A stretch of DNA of 64,000 bases from Paraburkholderia kururiensis (GCF_034424375.1 NZ_CP139965.1:4774001-4838000), one strand, 5' to 3'; counted from the stretch's first letter, positions 25,381 through 36,733 are shown. Program-made: numbers and translations. The notes: generated from the letters alone by a model not told the origin.

Positions 25381-26901
25381 TTACGGTCGCAGATTCTTCG
25401 CCAGCCAGTCATTCCATCGTGCCGGCCAGTAGCGCAGACTGCTCAGGTCGAGCCCCGGATATTGGAGCTTCGGCAAGACCAGCTCCGCGAGCTGCGCGGG
25501 CGTGAACTTCGCCTTGTAGCGCGAGGCGCCCATCCCCTCCGCCTTGTGGCCGATCCATTCGTCAATTTGCACCGGGTTCGCGCCGTTGGCGTGGAACGCG
25601 GTCTCGGCAGTGTCTCGAAAGCTGTGGAACACCTTGCGGCGCGGCTGGTGGACGCCGACATCCGGAAGGTGTTTTTCGTTGAAGTCGCGGCTGATGTATT
25701 TCTCCCGCTTCCCCATAGAGTCCATCGGCAAATGCGGAAAGAGCCTCGTTCCGCCCGCGCTCCGAACATCCTCGGTGTAGATGAGCAGCCCCAAGCGGAT
25801 CAGTTCTGGGTGCATCGGGATCGTCCGCACCGAATCCGCGTTCTTGGTGCGCGTGGGGTTGTCGCCGCGAGGGTCGTGGTCGATGCGAATACACGGCAAG
25901 CCGTCTACCTCTTCAAGGTCCGACAACCGAAGCTGCGCGATCTCGTTGGCCCGCGCCCCGGTGAAGAGGGCGATCAGCGGAGCCCAAAATTGATGCGGCC
26001 TCTTGGCTTTGTTGTATCTCTCCGGCTCGAAGATCAAGCGCAGCTCGTCGAGCGTGAACGCTTCCGCACCGCCCTCGTCGCTGCGCGTTGGCGATGGCCG
26101 GGCAACCCCTTCAAGCGGGTTGGGTCCAAGGTGCCGGCCGTTGCCGACTGCCCATTTCAGAAACAGCTCCGAGGCGTTGATCTGCGAGCGGACGGTCTTC
26201 GGGTGGAGCGGCTTGCCTTCCGCCCCTGGCGCGAGCAGACCTTCGGCGTAGCGGATGCACTGGCCGCGCGTGATCGCGTGGACCATGGCGTCCGGTCCGC
26301 CGACCGCGCGGGCGAGTCCCGCGAGGGCGGTCGCGTAGGCTTTTCGCGTGGAGCCCGCCAGCGCCCCAAGGTGGGAAAGCCAGGCGGCAATCGCCTCGTC
26401 TAGCTTTTGCGGCACGTCGACCGGTGCGCGCGGCGCGAGCCCGATCGCCGCCGCCAACTCGTCGCGCTCCGCGAGCTGGGCCGCGCTCGGCTCGCCGGCC
26501 ATGCGTTGCTGCGTCCGCGACCTCGTTCGCTCGACCATGGCGGCGAACTCGCGCAGCTCTTCGGCCTCGCGGCCTGGCGTGGTTTCGAGCCGGTCGACGA
26601 AAACCGCGCCATTTGGCTCGACGCGCAGGCCTTCGACGATGAGGCGGCGAATCGCTTGCGCGTCGATGTTGTCGGGATCGAATGCCACCAGCCGCCTCGC
26701 TTGGTCGATGATTGGCAGCAGTTTAGCGGACAGCGCGTAGGCCAGGAGCCGCGCCGAGGCGGGGTTCTTCGTGCCGAGCGACCGCTTGATTTCGGTTTGA
26801 CCGAGGGCGGCTCGAAGCGAAGCAGGGAGGACGAGGCGAAACGAATAAACGCCGTGCCGGGACAGGCGCAGGTGGGACGCTAAACGCATGGGCTCACTCA
26901 A
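25381..26901 (-). CDS. int: tyrosine recombinase (integrase)
   Basis: A 506-residue phage-type integrase. The N-terminal 60 residues (HLRLSRHGVYSFRLVLPASL, then GTKNPASARLLAYALSAKL) are a DUF6538-like region common in island integrases; a SAM-like core-binding domain lies at about 165-255 and the catalytic domain at 280-470. Catalytic residues visible are Arg317 (TGARANE), Lys353, His426 and Arg429 (HSFRD), His452 (GHKAEG) and Tyr462 (SRYKAKF). All are present, so it should be active. The gene starts 80 bases from the 3' end of a tRNA gene, which is the probable attachment site. Confidence 0.93.
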   Translation of the reverse strand: MSEPMRLASHLRLSRHGVYSFRLVLPASLRAALGQTEIKRSLGTKNPASARLLAYALSAKLLPIIDQARRLVAFDPDNIDAQAIRRLIVEGLRVEPNGAVFVDRLETTPGREAEELREFAAMVERTRSRTQQRMAGEPSAAQLAERDELAAAIGLAPRAPVDVPQKLDEAIAAWLSHLGALAGSTRKAYATALAGLARAVGGPDAMVHAITRGQCIRYAEGLLAPGAEGKPLHPKTVRSQINASELFLKWAVGNGRHLGPNPLEGVARPSPTRSDEGGAEAFTLDELRLIFEPERYNKAKRPHQFWAPLIALFTGARANEIAQLRLSDLEEVDGLPCIRIDHDPRGDNPTRTKNADSVRTIPMHPELIRLGLLIYTEDVRSAGGTRLFPHLPMDSMGKREKYISRDFNEKHLPDVGVHQPRRKVFHSFRDTAETAFHANGANPVQIDEWIGHKAEGMGASRYKAKFTPAQLAELVLPKLQYPGLDLSSLRYWPARWNDWLAKNLRP

Positions 26902-26948
26902 TAAGAGTGGACCACCGCTTTGGACCCCCAGCGCATCGCTGAAAAGAA

Positions 26949-26978
26949 AAAAGCCCTGAAAAATCAGGGCTTTTTTGC
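26949..26978 (-). terminator. terminator after the tRNA gene
   Basis: AAGCCCTGA and TCAGGGCTT form a nine-base stem around AAAA, flanked by A- and T-runs on both sides, so it can work in both directions. It follows the tRNA and lies before the integrase start. Confidence 0.85.
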
Positions 26979-26981
26979 ATT

Positions 26982-27058
<77 letters not shown>

Positions 27059-27078
27059 GAAAGAAGGCGAATTATGAA

Positions 27079-27116
27079 GATGCCGGCTGTGGCTGTCAAC
27101 CCCCTGCCGGCATCTC
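27079..27116. terminator. inverted repeat upstream of the tRNA
   Basis: AGATGCCGGC (27079-27088) and GCCGGCATCT (27107-27116) form a ten-base stem with an 18-base loop. It lies between the end of the transporter gene and the tRNA. No strong T-run follows; it may end transporter mRNA. Confidence 0.4.
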
Positions 27117-27275
27117 CTTCGCCTTTCAGTGTTTTGACGCCGAACATCTGCGCCAGCGGCAGAACGCGAGGGCCTCCGAACTAAGAGCCCTCCGAAGAGG
27201 ACGAGGCTTCGGGAACCCTATCCTCATCTTCGTCCGTATGGGCGCTTCACAGTCGAACCCCCGTTCGCTGCGCCC

Positions 27276-28934
27276 TCAATCCTGGGCGTAGATGTCCGAG
27301 TCTTTGGTCTCCTTCACGAACAGTATGCCGATCACGAACGTCGCGAGCGCGATCACGACCGGATACCACAGCCCCGAATAGATATCGCCCTTGGCCGCCA
27401 CGATCGCGAAGGCTGTGGCGGGCAGGAAGCCGCCGAACCAGCCGTTGCCGATGTGATACGGCAGCGACATGGACGTATAGCGGATCCGCGTCGGGAACAT
27501 CTCTACCAGCATCGCGGCGATCGGGCCGTACACCATCGTCACGTAGATGACGAGAATCGTCAGGATCACGACCGACATGGGCCAGTTGATCTGCGACGGG
27601 TCGGCCTTCGGCGGATAGCCGGCGGCTTTCAGCGTCGAGCCGAGCGATTTGTCGAACGCAGCGCCCTTCGCCTTCGCGTCGGTTGCCTTGCCGTCATACG
27701 CCTCGACCACCGTATCGCCCACCTTGATTTGCGCTACCGTTCCCGCCGGCGCAGCCACGTTGGTGTAGTTCAGACCGGCCTTCGACAGCGCACCCTTCGC
27801 GATATCGCATGATGAGGTGAACTTCGCCGTTCCCACCGGGTTGAACTGGAACGAGCATTCGTCCGGGTTCGCGACCACGACGATCGGCGACTTCTGCGTG
27901 GCGGCGTCGAGCGCCGGGTTGGCGTAGTGCGTGAGCGCCTTGAAGAGCGGGAAATACGTAAGTGCCGCAATCAGGCAACCGGCCATGATGATCGGCTTGC
28001 GGCCGATGCGGTCCGAGAGCGAGCCGAAGAACAGGAAGAATGGCGTGCCGATCAGGAGCGCGATCGCGATCAGGATGTTGGCGCTCGCGCCATCCACCTT
28101 CAGCGTCTGCGTGAGGAAGAAGAGTGCGTAGAACTGGCCGGTGTACCACACCACGGCCTGGCCGGCGGTCAGGCCGATCAGCGCGAGGATCACGATCTTG
28201 AGGTTCTTCCACTGGCCGAACGCCTCGGTCAGCGGAGCCTTCGACGTCTTGCCCTCTGCCTTGATGCGCGCGAACACGGGCGATTCGTTGAGTTGCAGCC
28301 GGATCCAAACGGAAATGGCCAGCAGGACGATTGACGCAATGAACGGAATGCGCCAGGCCCACGCACCGAACTGCTCTTCGCCCACGAACGTGCGCACGCC
28401 GAGAATCACGAGCAGCGACAGGAAGAGGCCCAGCGTCGCGGTGGTCTGGATCCACGCGGTGTAGAAGCCGCGTCGGCCGGCCGGCGCATGTTCGGCCACG
28501 TACGTCGCCGCACCGCCATACTCACCGCCGAGTGCGAGCCCCTGCGCAAGCCGCATCGCGATGAAAATAACGGGCGACGCAATGCCTATGGACGCGTAAC
28601 CGGGCAGGAAGCCGACCACGAACGTCGACAGACCCATGATCACGATGGTGACGAGGAACGTATATTTGCGGCCGACCAGGTCACCCAGGCGTCCGAAGAC
28701 GATGGCGCCGAACGGTCGAACGGCGAAGCCCGCGGCAAAGCCCAGCAGGGTGAAGATGAAGCCGGCGGTGGGATTGACGCCGGAAAAGAAGCTCTTGCTG
28801 ATGAAAGCCGCCAGCGATCCGGCGAGGTAAAAGTCGTACCACTCGAAAACCGTGCCCAGCGACGAGGCGAAAATCACCCGCTTTTCGGCGCCTGTCATGG
28901 GTGCGTGCGATAGCTGCCCGCCTATGGTTGCCAT
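27276..28934 (-). CDS. MHS-family MFS transporter
   Basis: A 552-residue major facilitator of the metabolite:H+ symporter type: SSLGTVFEWYDFYLAGSLAA, then RPFGAIVFGRLGDLVGRKYT and RLAQGLALGGEYGGAATYVA, all signatures of the ProP/KgtP/ShiA-like group. It is about 110 residues longer than usual because of a large loop between helices 7-8 and the last helices (about 375-465), predicted outside the membrane, with two Cys (DECSFQF and SSCDIAK) that could pair. The substrate is not evident; organic acids are usual. The ATG at 28934 fits the conserved start. It stands alone. Confidence 0.88.
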   Translation of the reverse strand: MATIGGQLSHAPMTGAEKRVIFASSLGTVFEWYDFYLAGSLAAFISKSFFSGVNPTAGFIFTLLGFAAGFAVRPFGAIVFGRLGDLVGRKYTFLVTIVIMGLSTFVVGFLPGYASIGIASPVIFIAMRLAQGLALGGEYGGAATYVAEHAPAGRRGFYTAWIQTTATLGLFLSLLVILGVRTFVGEEQFGAWAWRIPFIASIVLLAISVWIRLQLNESPVFARIKAEGKTSKAPLTEAFGQWKNLKIVILALIGLTAGQAVVWYTGQFYALFFLTQTLKVDGASANILIAIALLIGTPFFLFFGSLSDRIGRKPIIMAGCLIAALTYFPLFKALTHYANPALDAATQKSPIVVVANPDECSFQFNPVGTAKFTSSCDIAKGALSKAGLNYTNVAAPAGTVAQIKVGDTVVEAYDGKATDAKAKGAAFDKSLGSTLKAAGYPPKADPSQINWPMSVVILTILVIYVTMVYGPIAAMLVEMFPTRIRYTSMSLPYHIGNGWFGGFLPATAFAIVAAKGDIYSGLWYPVVIALATFVIGILFVKETKDSDIYAQD

Positions 28935-29219
28935 AAGTCGTCTCCGTTCTGATATTGATATTCGTGAGGCGCGCCCGGACAGGCGCACCTGCGTTTGATT
29001 ATTGGAACGGAAACTTACTGGCTACTGACGCGTAACGGGGTCTTTCGAAGCGGGTTTGTGTGGAGTGAAGTCGCGTCTTTATTCGCTGAATTGCGGAAAT
29101 GCGCGGCCAAATGTCCCGTACATCATCGATTTCGTGGCGCTGTTTCTGCGTACGAAAACCGCTCGTAAGGGAAAGTCCTCGTACCTGAAAAACGCTCCTT
29201 ACGGTCCCTTGTCCGACCC

Positions 29220-30803
29220 TTAGAGGCCGTTCGTCTGTGCCGCTCCCCGCATACGCAGCGTAACGCGCACGAGCGTGCCCGCCATGCGGGGCGTTTCCTG
29301 GTAGACGTTATCTTCCATTGCCAGCGTGCCGCCGTGCATCGTGGCGATTTCCTTGACGATGGCGAGGCCAAGCCCGCTGCCGTCGCCCTCGCGGCCGAGA
29401 ATCCGGTAAAAGCGCTCCGTTACGCGTTCGCGTTCGGCGGGCGGAATGCCGAGCCCCGTGTCCTCGACTTCCAGATGCACGACGCCCGCCGCCGCATCCG
29501 GGCGCACCCGCACGGTGATGCGGCCGCCGGGGGGCGTATAGCGCATTGCGTTGTCGATGAGGTTCGACAGCATTTCGCGCAGCATCACGGGATGGCCTTC
29601 CACCTCGATCTTCGGGTCGGCGCTGTCCGGCCCTTCGTAGCCGAGGTCCATCTGTTTCACGAGAGCCGCCTGCACCCAGTCGCGCACGGCGTGGCGCGCC
29701 ACTTCGCCCACGTCCACCGCGCTGAAAATTTGCCCGGACAGGCGGTTCTCGGCGCGGGCGAGCGCCAGCAGCTGGGTGACGAGCCGTGCCGCGTGCTCGG
29801 AACTCGTCGCGATCTGCTGGAGCGAACGATGAACTTCGGCGGGCGCTTCCTGACGCAACGCGAGTTCGGCCTGGGTGCGCAGGCCGGCAAGCGGCGTCTT
29901 CATCTGATGCGCGGCGTCGGCGATGAAGCGCTTTTGCAACTCCATGTTTTGCTCGAGCCGCGTGAGCAGGTCGTTGAACGACGTGACGAGCGGCTCGATT
30001 TCCGGCGGCGCGCGACGCGCTTCGAGCGGCGAGAGGTCGTCCGGACGACGCGCGCGGATATTCGTCTGCAGCGCATGCAGCGGCGCGAGGCCGCGCGAGA
30101 GGCCGAACCAGACGAGCACGATGGCGAGCGGCAGGATCACGAACTGCGGCAGGATCACGCCCTTGATGATGTCGTTGGCCAGTTGACGGCGCTTGTCCAG
30201 CGTTTCGGCAACCTGCAGGAGTACCGGCTGCGCGCCGGGCGTCTGAGGAAACTCGACGGTCGTGTAGGCCACGCGGATATCGTTGCCGCGCAGCATGTCG
30301 TCGCGAAACTCGACGATGCCGGGTTGCGGGCGGTCGTCCTCGTGCGGCAGGGGCATGTCGCGGTCGCCCGCCACCAGCTCGCCGCGCGTGCCGAGCACCT
30401 GGAAGAACACGCTGTCGATGTTGTCTGCGCGCAGGAAGTCCCGCGTGGACTCGGGCAGCGTCAGTTCGGCCACGCCGTTCACGGGATGGATCTGCCGCGC
30501 GAGCACGTAGGCATCGGTTTCGAGCGCGCGGTCGAACGGCCCGTTGGCGATCGATTTCGCCACGAGGTAGGTGACCGCAATGCTCATGGGCCACAGAAGA
30601 AGGAGCGGCGCCAGCATCCAGTCGAGAATCTCGCCGAACAGCGAACGTGGGCGCGCCTGGGCGGCGCTCTCGGTTTCGTCGGGCGGCGCGAAGGGGTTCT
30701 CGTAGCGCGCGTCGCGGGTTTCGTCGTCTAGTGGTACGGGAGCGGCGGGCGGCGATGGCGGGGGCGAACCGGTGGCGCGCCGGACATCGAGAGGCGCGGT
30801 CAT
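29220..30803 (-). CDS. sensor histidine kinase, TctE-like
   Basis: A 527-residue membrane kinase: a Pro/Asp-rich cytoplasmic N-terminus (1-55), helix 1 at about 57-82, a periplasmic domain (about 83-215), helix 2 at 216-236, HAMP, the phospho-acceptor His299 in AAHQMKTPLAGL, then an ATPase domain with the N box (LSNLIDNAMRYTP), DTGLGIP and GSGLGLAIVKE. It resembles TctE, the sensor of tricarboxylate uptake. It lies six bases after its response regulator gene in one operon. The signal cannot be read from sequence. Confidence 0.92.
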   Translation of the reverse strand: MTAPLDVRRATGSPPPSPPAAPVPLDDETRDARYENPFAPPDETESAAQARPRSLFGEILDWMLAPLLLLWPMSIAVTYLVAKSIANGPFDRALETDAYVLARQIHPVNGVAELTLPESTRDFLRADNIDSVFFQVLGTRGELVAGDRDMPLPHEDDRPQPGIVEFRDDMLRGNDIRVAYTTVEFPQTPGAQPVLLQVAETLDKRRQLANDIIKGVILPQFVILPLAIVLVWFGLSRGLAPLHALQTNIRARRPDDLSPLEARRAPPEIEPLVTSFNDLLTRLEQNMELQKRFIADAAHQMKTPLAGLRTQAELALRQEAPAEVHRSLQQIATSSEHAARLVTQLLALARAENRLSGQIFSAVDVGEVARHAVRDWVQAALVKQMDLGYEGPDSADPKIEVEGHPVMLREMLSNLIDNAMRYTPPGGRITVRVRPDAAAGVVHLEVEDTGLGIPPAERERVTERFYRILGREGDGSGLGLAIVKEIATMHGGTLAMEDNVYQETPRMAGTLVRVTLRMRGAAQTNGL

Positions 30804-30809
30804 GCTGTC

Positions 30810-31703
<894 letters not shown>

Positions 31704-31848
31704 GATGCGCCCAGCGTTGCATGGGCCGGCGCCGTGTTGTCGCGCGGCGCTCAGCGCGGTCTCCAAAAGTGTTGTGGCGGCGGCAAGTATCGGCTCCGGT
31801 ACGAAGCTCGAACTCGGGAATCCGGTTTGCCGGGGCTTGCTAAAACCA

Positions 31849-31864
31849 CTGTTTTTTTATACAG
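31849..31864 (+). promoter_or_regulatory. LexA (SOS) box of recA
   Basis: CTGTTTTTTTATACAG matches the LexA consensus CTGT-N8-ACAG and lies 101 bases before the recA ATG, overlapping a TATACA -10-like element. Confidence 0.85.
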
Positions 31865-31965
31865 TGTCTGCGATTCATGTGCAATCGCGGCTGCGCGTAC
31901 CAACGTGTCGTGCAGCGACTTGCACATCTGCCTCAGACGCCGTTCATCATAGCAAAGGACGATTC

Positions 31966-33045
31966 ATGGAAGAAAGCAAGAAAGGCTCGGCTGGACTGAC
32001 TGCTGAAAAGAGCAAGGCGCTCGCTGCTGCGCTCGCGCAGATCGAAAAGCAGTTCGGCAAAGGGTCGATCATGCGGCTCGGCGACGGCGAGGTAGTGGAA
32101 AATATCCAGGTGGTGTCTACCGGCTCGCTGGGCCTCGACATCGCTCTCGGCGTTGGCGGCCTGCCGCGCGGTCGCGTGGTCGAAATCTACGGTCCTGAGT
32201 CGTCGGGTAAAACCACGCTCACGCTCCAGGTGATCGCCGAAATGCAGAAGCTGGGCGGCACGGCGGCGTTCATCGACGCAGAACACGCGCTCGACGTTCA
32301 GTACGCAAGCAAGCTGGGCGTCAACGTGCCGGAACTGCTGATCTCGCAGCCCGATACCGGCGAACAGGCACTGGAAATTGCGGACGCGCTGGTGCGCTCG
32401 GGCTCGATCGACATGATCGTGATCGACTCGGTCGCGGCGCTCGTGCCGAAGGCCGAAATCGAAGGCGAAATGGGCGACTCGCTGCCTGGTCTGCAGGCGC
32501 GTCTGATGTCACAGGCCCTGCGCAAGCTCACCGGCACGATCAAGCGGACGAACTGCCTCGTGATCTTCATTAACCAGATTCGCATGAAGATCGGCGTGAT
32601 GTTCGGCAACCCGGAAACCACCACGGGCGGCAATGCACTGAAGTTCTATTCGTCGGTGCGTCTGGACATTCGCCGTATCGGTTCGATCAAGAAGAACGAC
32701 GAGGTGATCGGCAACGAAACGCGCGTGAAGGTCGTCAAGAACAAGGTGTCGCCGCCGTTCCGCGAAGCGGTGTTCGACATCCTGTACGGCGAAGGCATTT
32801 CGCGCCAGGGCGAGATCATTGATCTCGGCGTGCAGGCCAAGATCGTCGACAAGGCGGGTGCGTGGTACAGCTATAACGGCGAACGCATTGGCCAGGGCAA
32901 GGACAACGCGCGTGAATTCTTGCGCGAGAATCCGGACATCGCCCGGGAGATCGAAAACCGTATTCGCGAATCCCTCGGCGTGACTGCGATGCCGGCTGAT
33001 GCGGTCCAGTCGGACGACGTCGAAGTCGCAGGCGAAGAGGAGTGA
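31966..33045 (+). CDS. recA: recombinase A
   Basis: A 359-residue RecA with Walker A GPESSGKT (76-83), the L1/L2 DNA-binding loops ([20 protein letters not shown], and [20 protein letters not shown]) and the acidic C-terminus. It forms filaments on single-strand DNA for homologous recombination and drives LexA self-cleavage. It starts at ATG 31966 ([11 protein letters not shown]). An SOS box precedes it, and recX follows after 10 bases in the same direction, the standard arrangement. Confidence 0.98.
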   Translation: MEESKKGSAGLTAEKSKALAAALAQIEKQFGKGSIMRLGDGEVVENIQVVSTGSLGLDIALGVGGLPRGRVVEIYGPESSGKTTLTLQVIAEMQKLGGTAAFIDAEHALDVQYASKLGVNVPELLISQPDTGEQALEIADALVRSGSIDMIVIDSVAALVPKAEIEGEMGDSLPGLQARLMSQALRKLTGTIKRTNCLVIFINQIRMKIGVMFGNPETTTGGNALKFYSSVRLDIRRIGSIKKNDEVIGNETRVKVVKNKVSPPFREAVFDILYGEGISRQGEIIDLGVQAKIVDKAGAWYSYNGERIGQGKDNAREFLRENPDIAREIENRIRESLGVTAMPADAVQSDDVEVAGEEE

Positions 33046-33055
33046 TCATCACGTG

Positions 33056-33682
33056 ATGCGCAAGGGTCCGTCCGCGCCAGTGCCGCCTGCGCGGCTTGAT
33101 CCGCAGGACCCGGACCCTGCGCATCCAGGTGACGACGACGCTGCCGAAGCGCCGACGTTCAGTCGTTCCTCGGAACGCGCGCGACGTGCATCCACGGGTT
33201 CAAACCCATCCGCTGGCGACCAGCAACGTCCCGGCCGTTCGCCGAAGGCCCGCGCGCTGGCCTACCTTTCTCGCCGCGAGTACAGCCGTTCAGAGCTTTC
33301 CCGCAAGCTGATGCCGTTCGTCGACGATGTCGGCGAACTGGACGCCCTGCTGGCATCGCTCGAGCGGGAAGGCTGGCTTTCGGATTCACGCTTCGCCGAG
33401 AGTCTCGTTCATCGGCGGGCATCGCGGCTTGGCGCAGGCCGCATTGTCGGCGAACTGAAACGGCACGCGGTGGGCGACACGCTTATCGAACAGGTGAGCG
33501 CCCAACTTCGCGAAACCGAACTGGCGCGCGCGCAGTCCGTATGGCGCAGAAAGTACGGCCAGCTTCCCGAAACACCCGCCGAGCGCGCACGTCAGGCGCG
33601 CTTTCTGGTAGCACGCGGCTTCTCTCACGCCACCATCGCGAAAATCCTGAAGGGTATCGAAGACGACTGGCCCGAGGCTTGA
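33056..33682 (+). CDS. recX: regulatory protein RecX
   Basis: A 208-residue RecX: three-helix repeats in the C-terminal 150 residues (ARALAYLSRREYSRSELSRK, then LEREGWLSDSRFAESLVHRR and FLVARGFSHATIAKILKG). RecX binds inside RecA filaments and limits their activity. The first 60 residues are Pro/Asp/Arg-rich, unlike compact RecX proteins, and probably disordered. The start may be ATG 33056 or the GTG just before it. Immediately downstream of recA. Confidence 0.93.
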   Translation: MRKGPSAPVPPARLDPQDPDPAHPGDDDAAEAPTFSRSSERARRASTGSNPSAGDQQRPGRSPKARALAYLSRREYSRSELSRKLMPFVDDVGELDALLASLEREGWLSDSRFAESLVHRRASRLGAGRIVGELKRHAVGDTLIEQVSAQLRETELARAQSVWRRKYGQLPETPAERARQARFLVARGFSHATIAKILKGIEDDWPEA

Positions 33683-33746
33683 ACCGGCCGCTCGAATTCC
33701 CGATCGCGCATAGGCCGGCGTCCCAAATGCGGTGCGATACCTCCAC

Positions 33747-33798
33747 GGGGTTTCCCCAAGTGGGAAATACCCGCTATGCTAAAATCGTGGGGTTTCCC
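33747..33798 (+). promoter_or_regulatory. GGGGTTTCCC repeats before DUF2889 gene
   Basis: GGGGTTTCCC at 33747-33756 recurs at 33789-33798; between them GGGAAATACCC (33762-33772) is a similar motif in reverse. A TATGCTAAAAT -10-like sequence lies at 33774-33784. Likely a promoter/operator for the DUF2889-sucCD transcript. Confidence 0.4.
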
Positions 33799-33819
33799 AA
33801 CACAGCCTCGCCTTTCCGC

Positions 33820-34569
33820 ATGCCGCTTCCCCCGCCTGCCGCCCGCAATTTGCGCCATACGCGCACGATTCGGGCAGAAGCCTACGAGCGCGAAGACGGT
33901 TTATGGGATATCGAGGCATGCCTGACCGACCAGAAGCCGCGCGATGTGGCCCTTGCGTCGGGTGTCCGTCGCAACGGTCTGCCAATTCATGAACTCTGGC
34001 TTCGCATCACGATCGATCGGGAGCTCAATGTCGTCGACGCCATCGCGTCGTCCGACTGGGTGCCCTATCCCGGTCAATGCGAGGCCGCCAATCCCGCCTA
34101 CCGCGCCCTCATCGGGCTCAATCTCCTCCGTAACTTTCGTCGCGATGCCGCCCAGTTGTTGGCCGGCACGGCTGGCTGCACGCACCTCACCGAGCTATGC
34201 GCCGTGCTGCCCACCGCCGCCATTCAGGCGTTCGCCGGCGACGTCTGGCATACCGGTGACAGCGCACCGGAGCAGGGAAGCAGCAGTCGCGAGTCCGCTC
34301 GCAACGCAGGCAATGGCGGGCGCACCGAAAACAACCCGCCTTTTCAGCTCGGACGTTGTCACGCGCTACGGTTCGACGGCGAGGCGGTTCGACAGTTCTA
34401 TCCGCGCTGGTATGGGCATGCGCCGCGCGACACCGTCCGTGCGGCGGACTCCATTGAAACCGGCGGGCAGACGGACCGTGGCGGCAGCGCCGGCGGCGCG
34501 TCGTGCCTGAACAAGAAAAGCGGAAACGAAGTTCAATCCAACTCTCAGACTGAAGGGAATCACGCATGA
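33820..34569 (+). CDS. DUF2889 family protein
   Basis: A 249-residue protein with the DUF2889 signature: an N-terminal [20 protein letters not shown], then [19 protein letters not shown], the [20 protein letters not shown] helix and a C-terminal Cys/His-containing part ([27 protein letters not shown]). Function unknown, possibly metal-linked because of conserved Cys/His. The start ATG at 33820 gives [10 protein letters not shown]. Its stop overlaps the sucC start (ATGA), so it is coupled to the succinyl-CoA synthetase operon. The position between recX and sucC is kept in Burkholderia. Confidence 0.85.
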   Translation: MPLPPPAARNLRHTRTIRAEAYEREDGLWDIEACLTDQKPRDVALASGVRRNGLPIHELWLRITIDRELNVVDAIASSDWVPYPGQCEAANPAYRALIGLNLLRNFRRDAAQLLAGTAGCTHLTELCAVLPTAAIQAFAGDVWHTGDSAPEQGSSSRESARNAGNGGRTENNPPFQLGRCHALRFDGEAVRQFYPRWYGHAPRDTVRAADSIETGGQTDRGGSAGGASCLNKKSGNEVQSNSQTEGNHA

Positions 34570-35732
34570 AGATTCACGAGTACCAGGGTAAGGAAATCCT
34601 GCGGAAATTCGGAGTCGCGGTACCGCGCGGCAAGCCGGTCTTCTCGGTGGACGACGCGGTCAAGGCCGCTGAAGAGCTGGGCGGCCCGGTCTGGGTCGTC
34701 AAGGCGCAGATCCACGCGGGCGGTCGCGGCAAGGGCGGTGGCGTGAAGGTCGCGAAGTCGCTGGATCAGGTGCGCGAGTACGCGAACCAGATTCTCGGCA
34801 TGCAGCTCGTGACGCACCAGACCGGTCCGGAAGGCCAGAAGGTGAACCGCCTGCTGATCGAAGAAGGCGCGGACATCAAGAAGGAACTGTACGTCGGTAT
34901 CGTGATCGACCGCGTGTCGCAGAAGGTCGTCGTGATGGCCTCGAGCGAAGGCGGCATGGATATCGAAGAAGTGGCCGCCAAGACGCCGGAAGCCATCCAC
35001 AAGGTTGCAGTGGAACCCTCCACGGGCCTGACCGATGCCGAAGCCGACGGCCTCGCGAAGCAGATCGGCATCCCCGACGCTTCCGTTCCCCAGGCACGCG
35101 CCATCCTTCAGGGCCTCTACAAGGGCTTCTGGGAAACGGACGCATCGCTCGCCGAAATCAACCCCCTGATCCTCACCGGCGACGGCAAGGTCATCGCGCT
35201 CGACGCGAAGTTCAACTTCGACTCGAACGCGCTCTTCCGTCATCCGGAGATCGTGGCGTATCGCGATCTGGACGAGGAAGACCCGGCTGAAGTGGAAGCG
35301 TCGAAGTTCGACCTCGCCTACATTTCGCTCGACGGCAACATCGGCTGTCTCGTGAACGGCGCAGGCCTTGCGATGGCCACGATGGACACCATCAAGCTGT
35401 TCGGCGGCGAGCCCGCCAACTTCCTCGACGTCGGCGGCGGCGCCACGACCGAGAAGGTCACGGAAGCCTTCAAGCTGATGCTGAAGAACCCGGGCCTGAA
35501 GGCCATCCTCGTCAACATCTTCGGCGGCATCATGCGTTGCGACGTGATCGCCGAAGGCGTGATCGCTGCGTCCAAGGCTGTTCACCTGCAAGTGCCGCTC
35601 GTCGTGCGCATGAAGGGCACCAACGAGGACCTCGGCAAGAAGATGCTGGCCGATTCCGGCCTGCCGATCATCTCGGCGGACAGCATGGAAGAGGCTGCGC
35701 AGAAGGTCGTCGCGGCGGCCGAGGGCAAGTAA
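34566..35732 (+). CDS. sucC: succinyl-CoA synthetase beta subunit
   Basis: A 388-residue ATP-grasp subunit, exact family length: [20 protein letters not shown] start, the nucleotide-binding [20 protein letters not shown] and the C-terminal CoA-ligase domain with [17 protein letters not shown]. With SucD it makes ATP or GTP from succinyl-CoA in the citric acid cycle. Overlaps the DUF2889 gene by four bases; sucD follows after 119 bases. Confidence 0.98.
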   Translation: MKIHEYQGKEILRKFGVAVPRGKPVFSVDDAVKAAEELGGPVWVVKAQIHAGGRGKGGGVKVAKSLDQVREYANQILGMQLVTHQTGPEGQKVNRLLIEEGADIKKELYVGIVIDRVSQKVVVMASSEGGMDIEEVAAKTPEAIHKVAVEPSTGLTDAEADGLAKQIGIPDASVPQARAILQGLYKGFWETDASLAEINPLILTGDGKVIALDAKFNFDSNALFRHPEIVAYRDLDEEDPAEVEASKFDLAYISLDGNIGCLVNGAGLAMATMDTIKLFGGEPANFLDVGGGATTEKVTEAFKLMLKNPGLKAILVNIFGGIMRCDVIAEGVIAASKAVHLQVPLVVRMKGTNEDLGKKMLADSGLPIISADSMEEAAQKVVAAAEGK

Positions 35733-35851
35733 AGGGCGCTTCACCGAACACGCATGGCGGCGCGACGCGCGCCAGCCGGCCCGCCCGCCGCAAGGCGCAG
35801 GCAAGCCGGACTGGGCGCATGGCGCGACGCCAAACGAACAGAGGTCAATAC

Positions 35852-36733
35852 ATGTCGATTCTGATCAACAAGGACACCAAGGTCATCACGCAGGGCATTA
35901 CCGGCAAAACCGGTCAGTTCCACACCCGTGCGTGCCGTGAATACGCAAACGGCCGCGAGGCGTTTGTTGCTGGCGTGAACCCGAAGAAGGCTGGCGAAGA
36001 CTTCGAAGGCATTCCCATCTACGCGAGCGTGAAGGAAGCGAAGGCCGAAACGGGCGCGACCGTCTCGGTCATCTACGTGCCGCCCGCAGGCGCTGCCGCT
36101 GCGATCTGGGAAGCCGTCGAGGCCGACCTCGATCTCGCGATCTGCATCACGGAAGGCATTCCCGTGCGCGACATGATCGAAGTGAAGGACCGCATGCGTC
36201 GCGAGAACCGCAAGACGCTGCTGCTCGGACCGAACTGCCCGGGCACCATCACGCCGGACGAACTGAAGATCGGCATCATGCCGGGTCACATCCACCGCAA
36301 GGGCCGCATCGGCGTGGTGTCGCGCTCGGGCACGCTGACGTACGAAGCCGTCGGTCAATTGACGGCGCTCGGCCTCGGCCAGTCGTCGGCAGTCGGTATC
36401 GGCGGCGACCCGATCAACGGTCTCAAGCACATCGACGTCATGAAGATGTTCAACGACGATCCGGACACGGACGCCGTCATCATGATCGGTGAGATCGGCG
36501 GTCCGGACGAAGCGAACGCCGCTTACTGGATCAAGGACAACATGAAGAAGCCGGTGGTGGGCTTCATCGCGGGCGTAACGGCGCCTCCGGGCAAGCGCAT
36601 GGGCCACGCCGGCGCGCTGATCTCCGGCGGTGCGGACACGGCTGAAGCGAAGCTCGAGATCATGGAAGCCTGCGGCATCAAGGTCACGAAAAACCCGTCG
36701 GAAATGGGCCGCCTGCTGAAGTCGGTGCTGTAA
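35852..36733 (+). CDS. sucD: succinyl-CoA synthetase alpha subunit
   Basis: A 293-residue subunit with the CoA-binding Rossmann domain ([20 protein letters not shown]) and the phospho-His loop [10 protein letters not shown] (His252), which carries the phosphoryl group. The ATG at 35852 ([11 protein letters not shown]) is preceded by GAGG. Operon with sucC; two terminators follow. Confidence 0.98.
   Translation: MSILINKDTKVITQGITGKTGQFHTRACREYANGREAFVAGVNPKKAGEDFEGIPIYASVKEAKAETGATVSVIYVPPAGAAAAIWEAVEADLDLAICITEGIPVRDMIEVKDRMRRENRKTLLLGPNCPGTITPDELKIGIMPGHIHRKGRIGVVSRSGTLTYEAVGQLTALGLGQSSAVGIGGDPINGLKHIDVMKMFNDDPDTDAVIMIGEIGGPDEANAAYWIKDNMKKPVVGFIAGVTAPPGKRMGHAGALISGGADTAEAKLEIMEACGIKVTKNPSEMGRLLKSVL

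Larger units (their letters stand above)
18972..26981. mobile_element. candidate genomic island integrated at a CAT tRNA
   Basis: A tyrosine recombinase gene lies at the right end, directly against the 3' end of a tRNA gene, the usual arrangement for tRNA-targeting islands. Inside are accessory cassettes only (PAAR-nuclease-immunity, XRE-ImmA/IrrE operon, ToxIN) and decayed DNA, with visibly more A+T than the flanks, especially 24.4-25.3 kb. The right edge at 26981 is well supported. The left edge is weak: TGGTGGCGnnTCAnG at 18972 partly repeats the tRNA end in the same orientation, only eight contiguous bases, which could be chance. It could end elsewhere between 18.7 and 21.6 kb. Confidence 0.55.
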
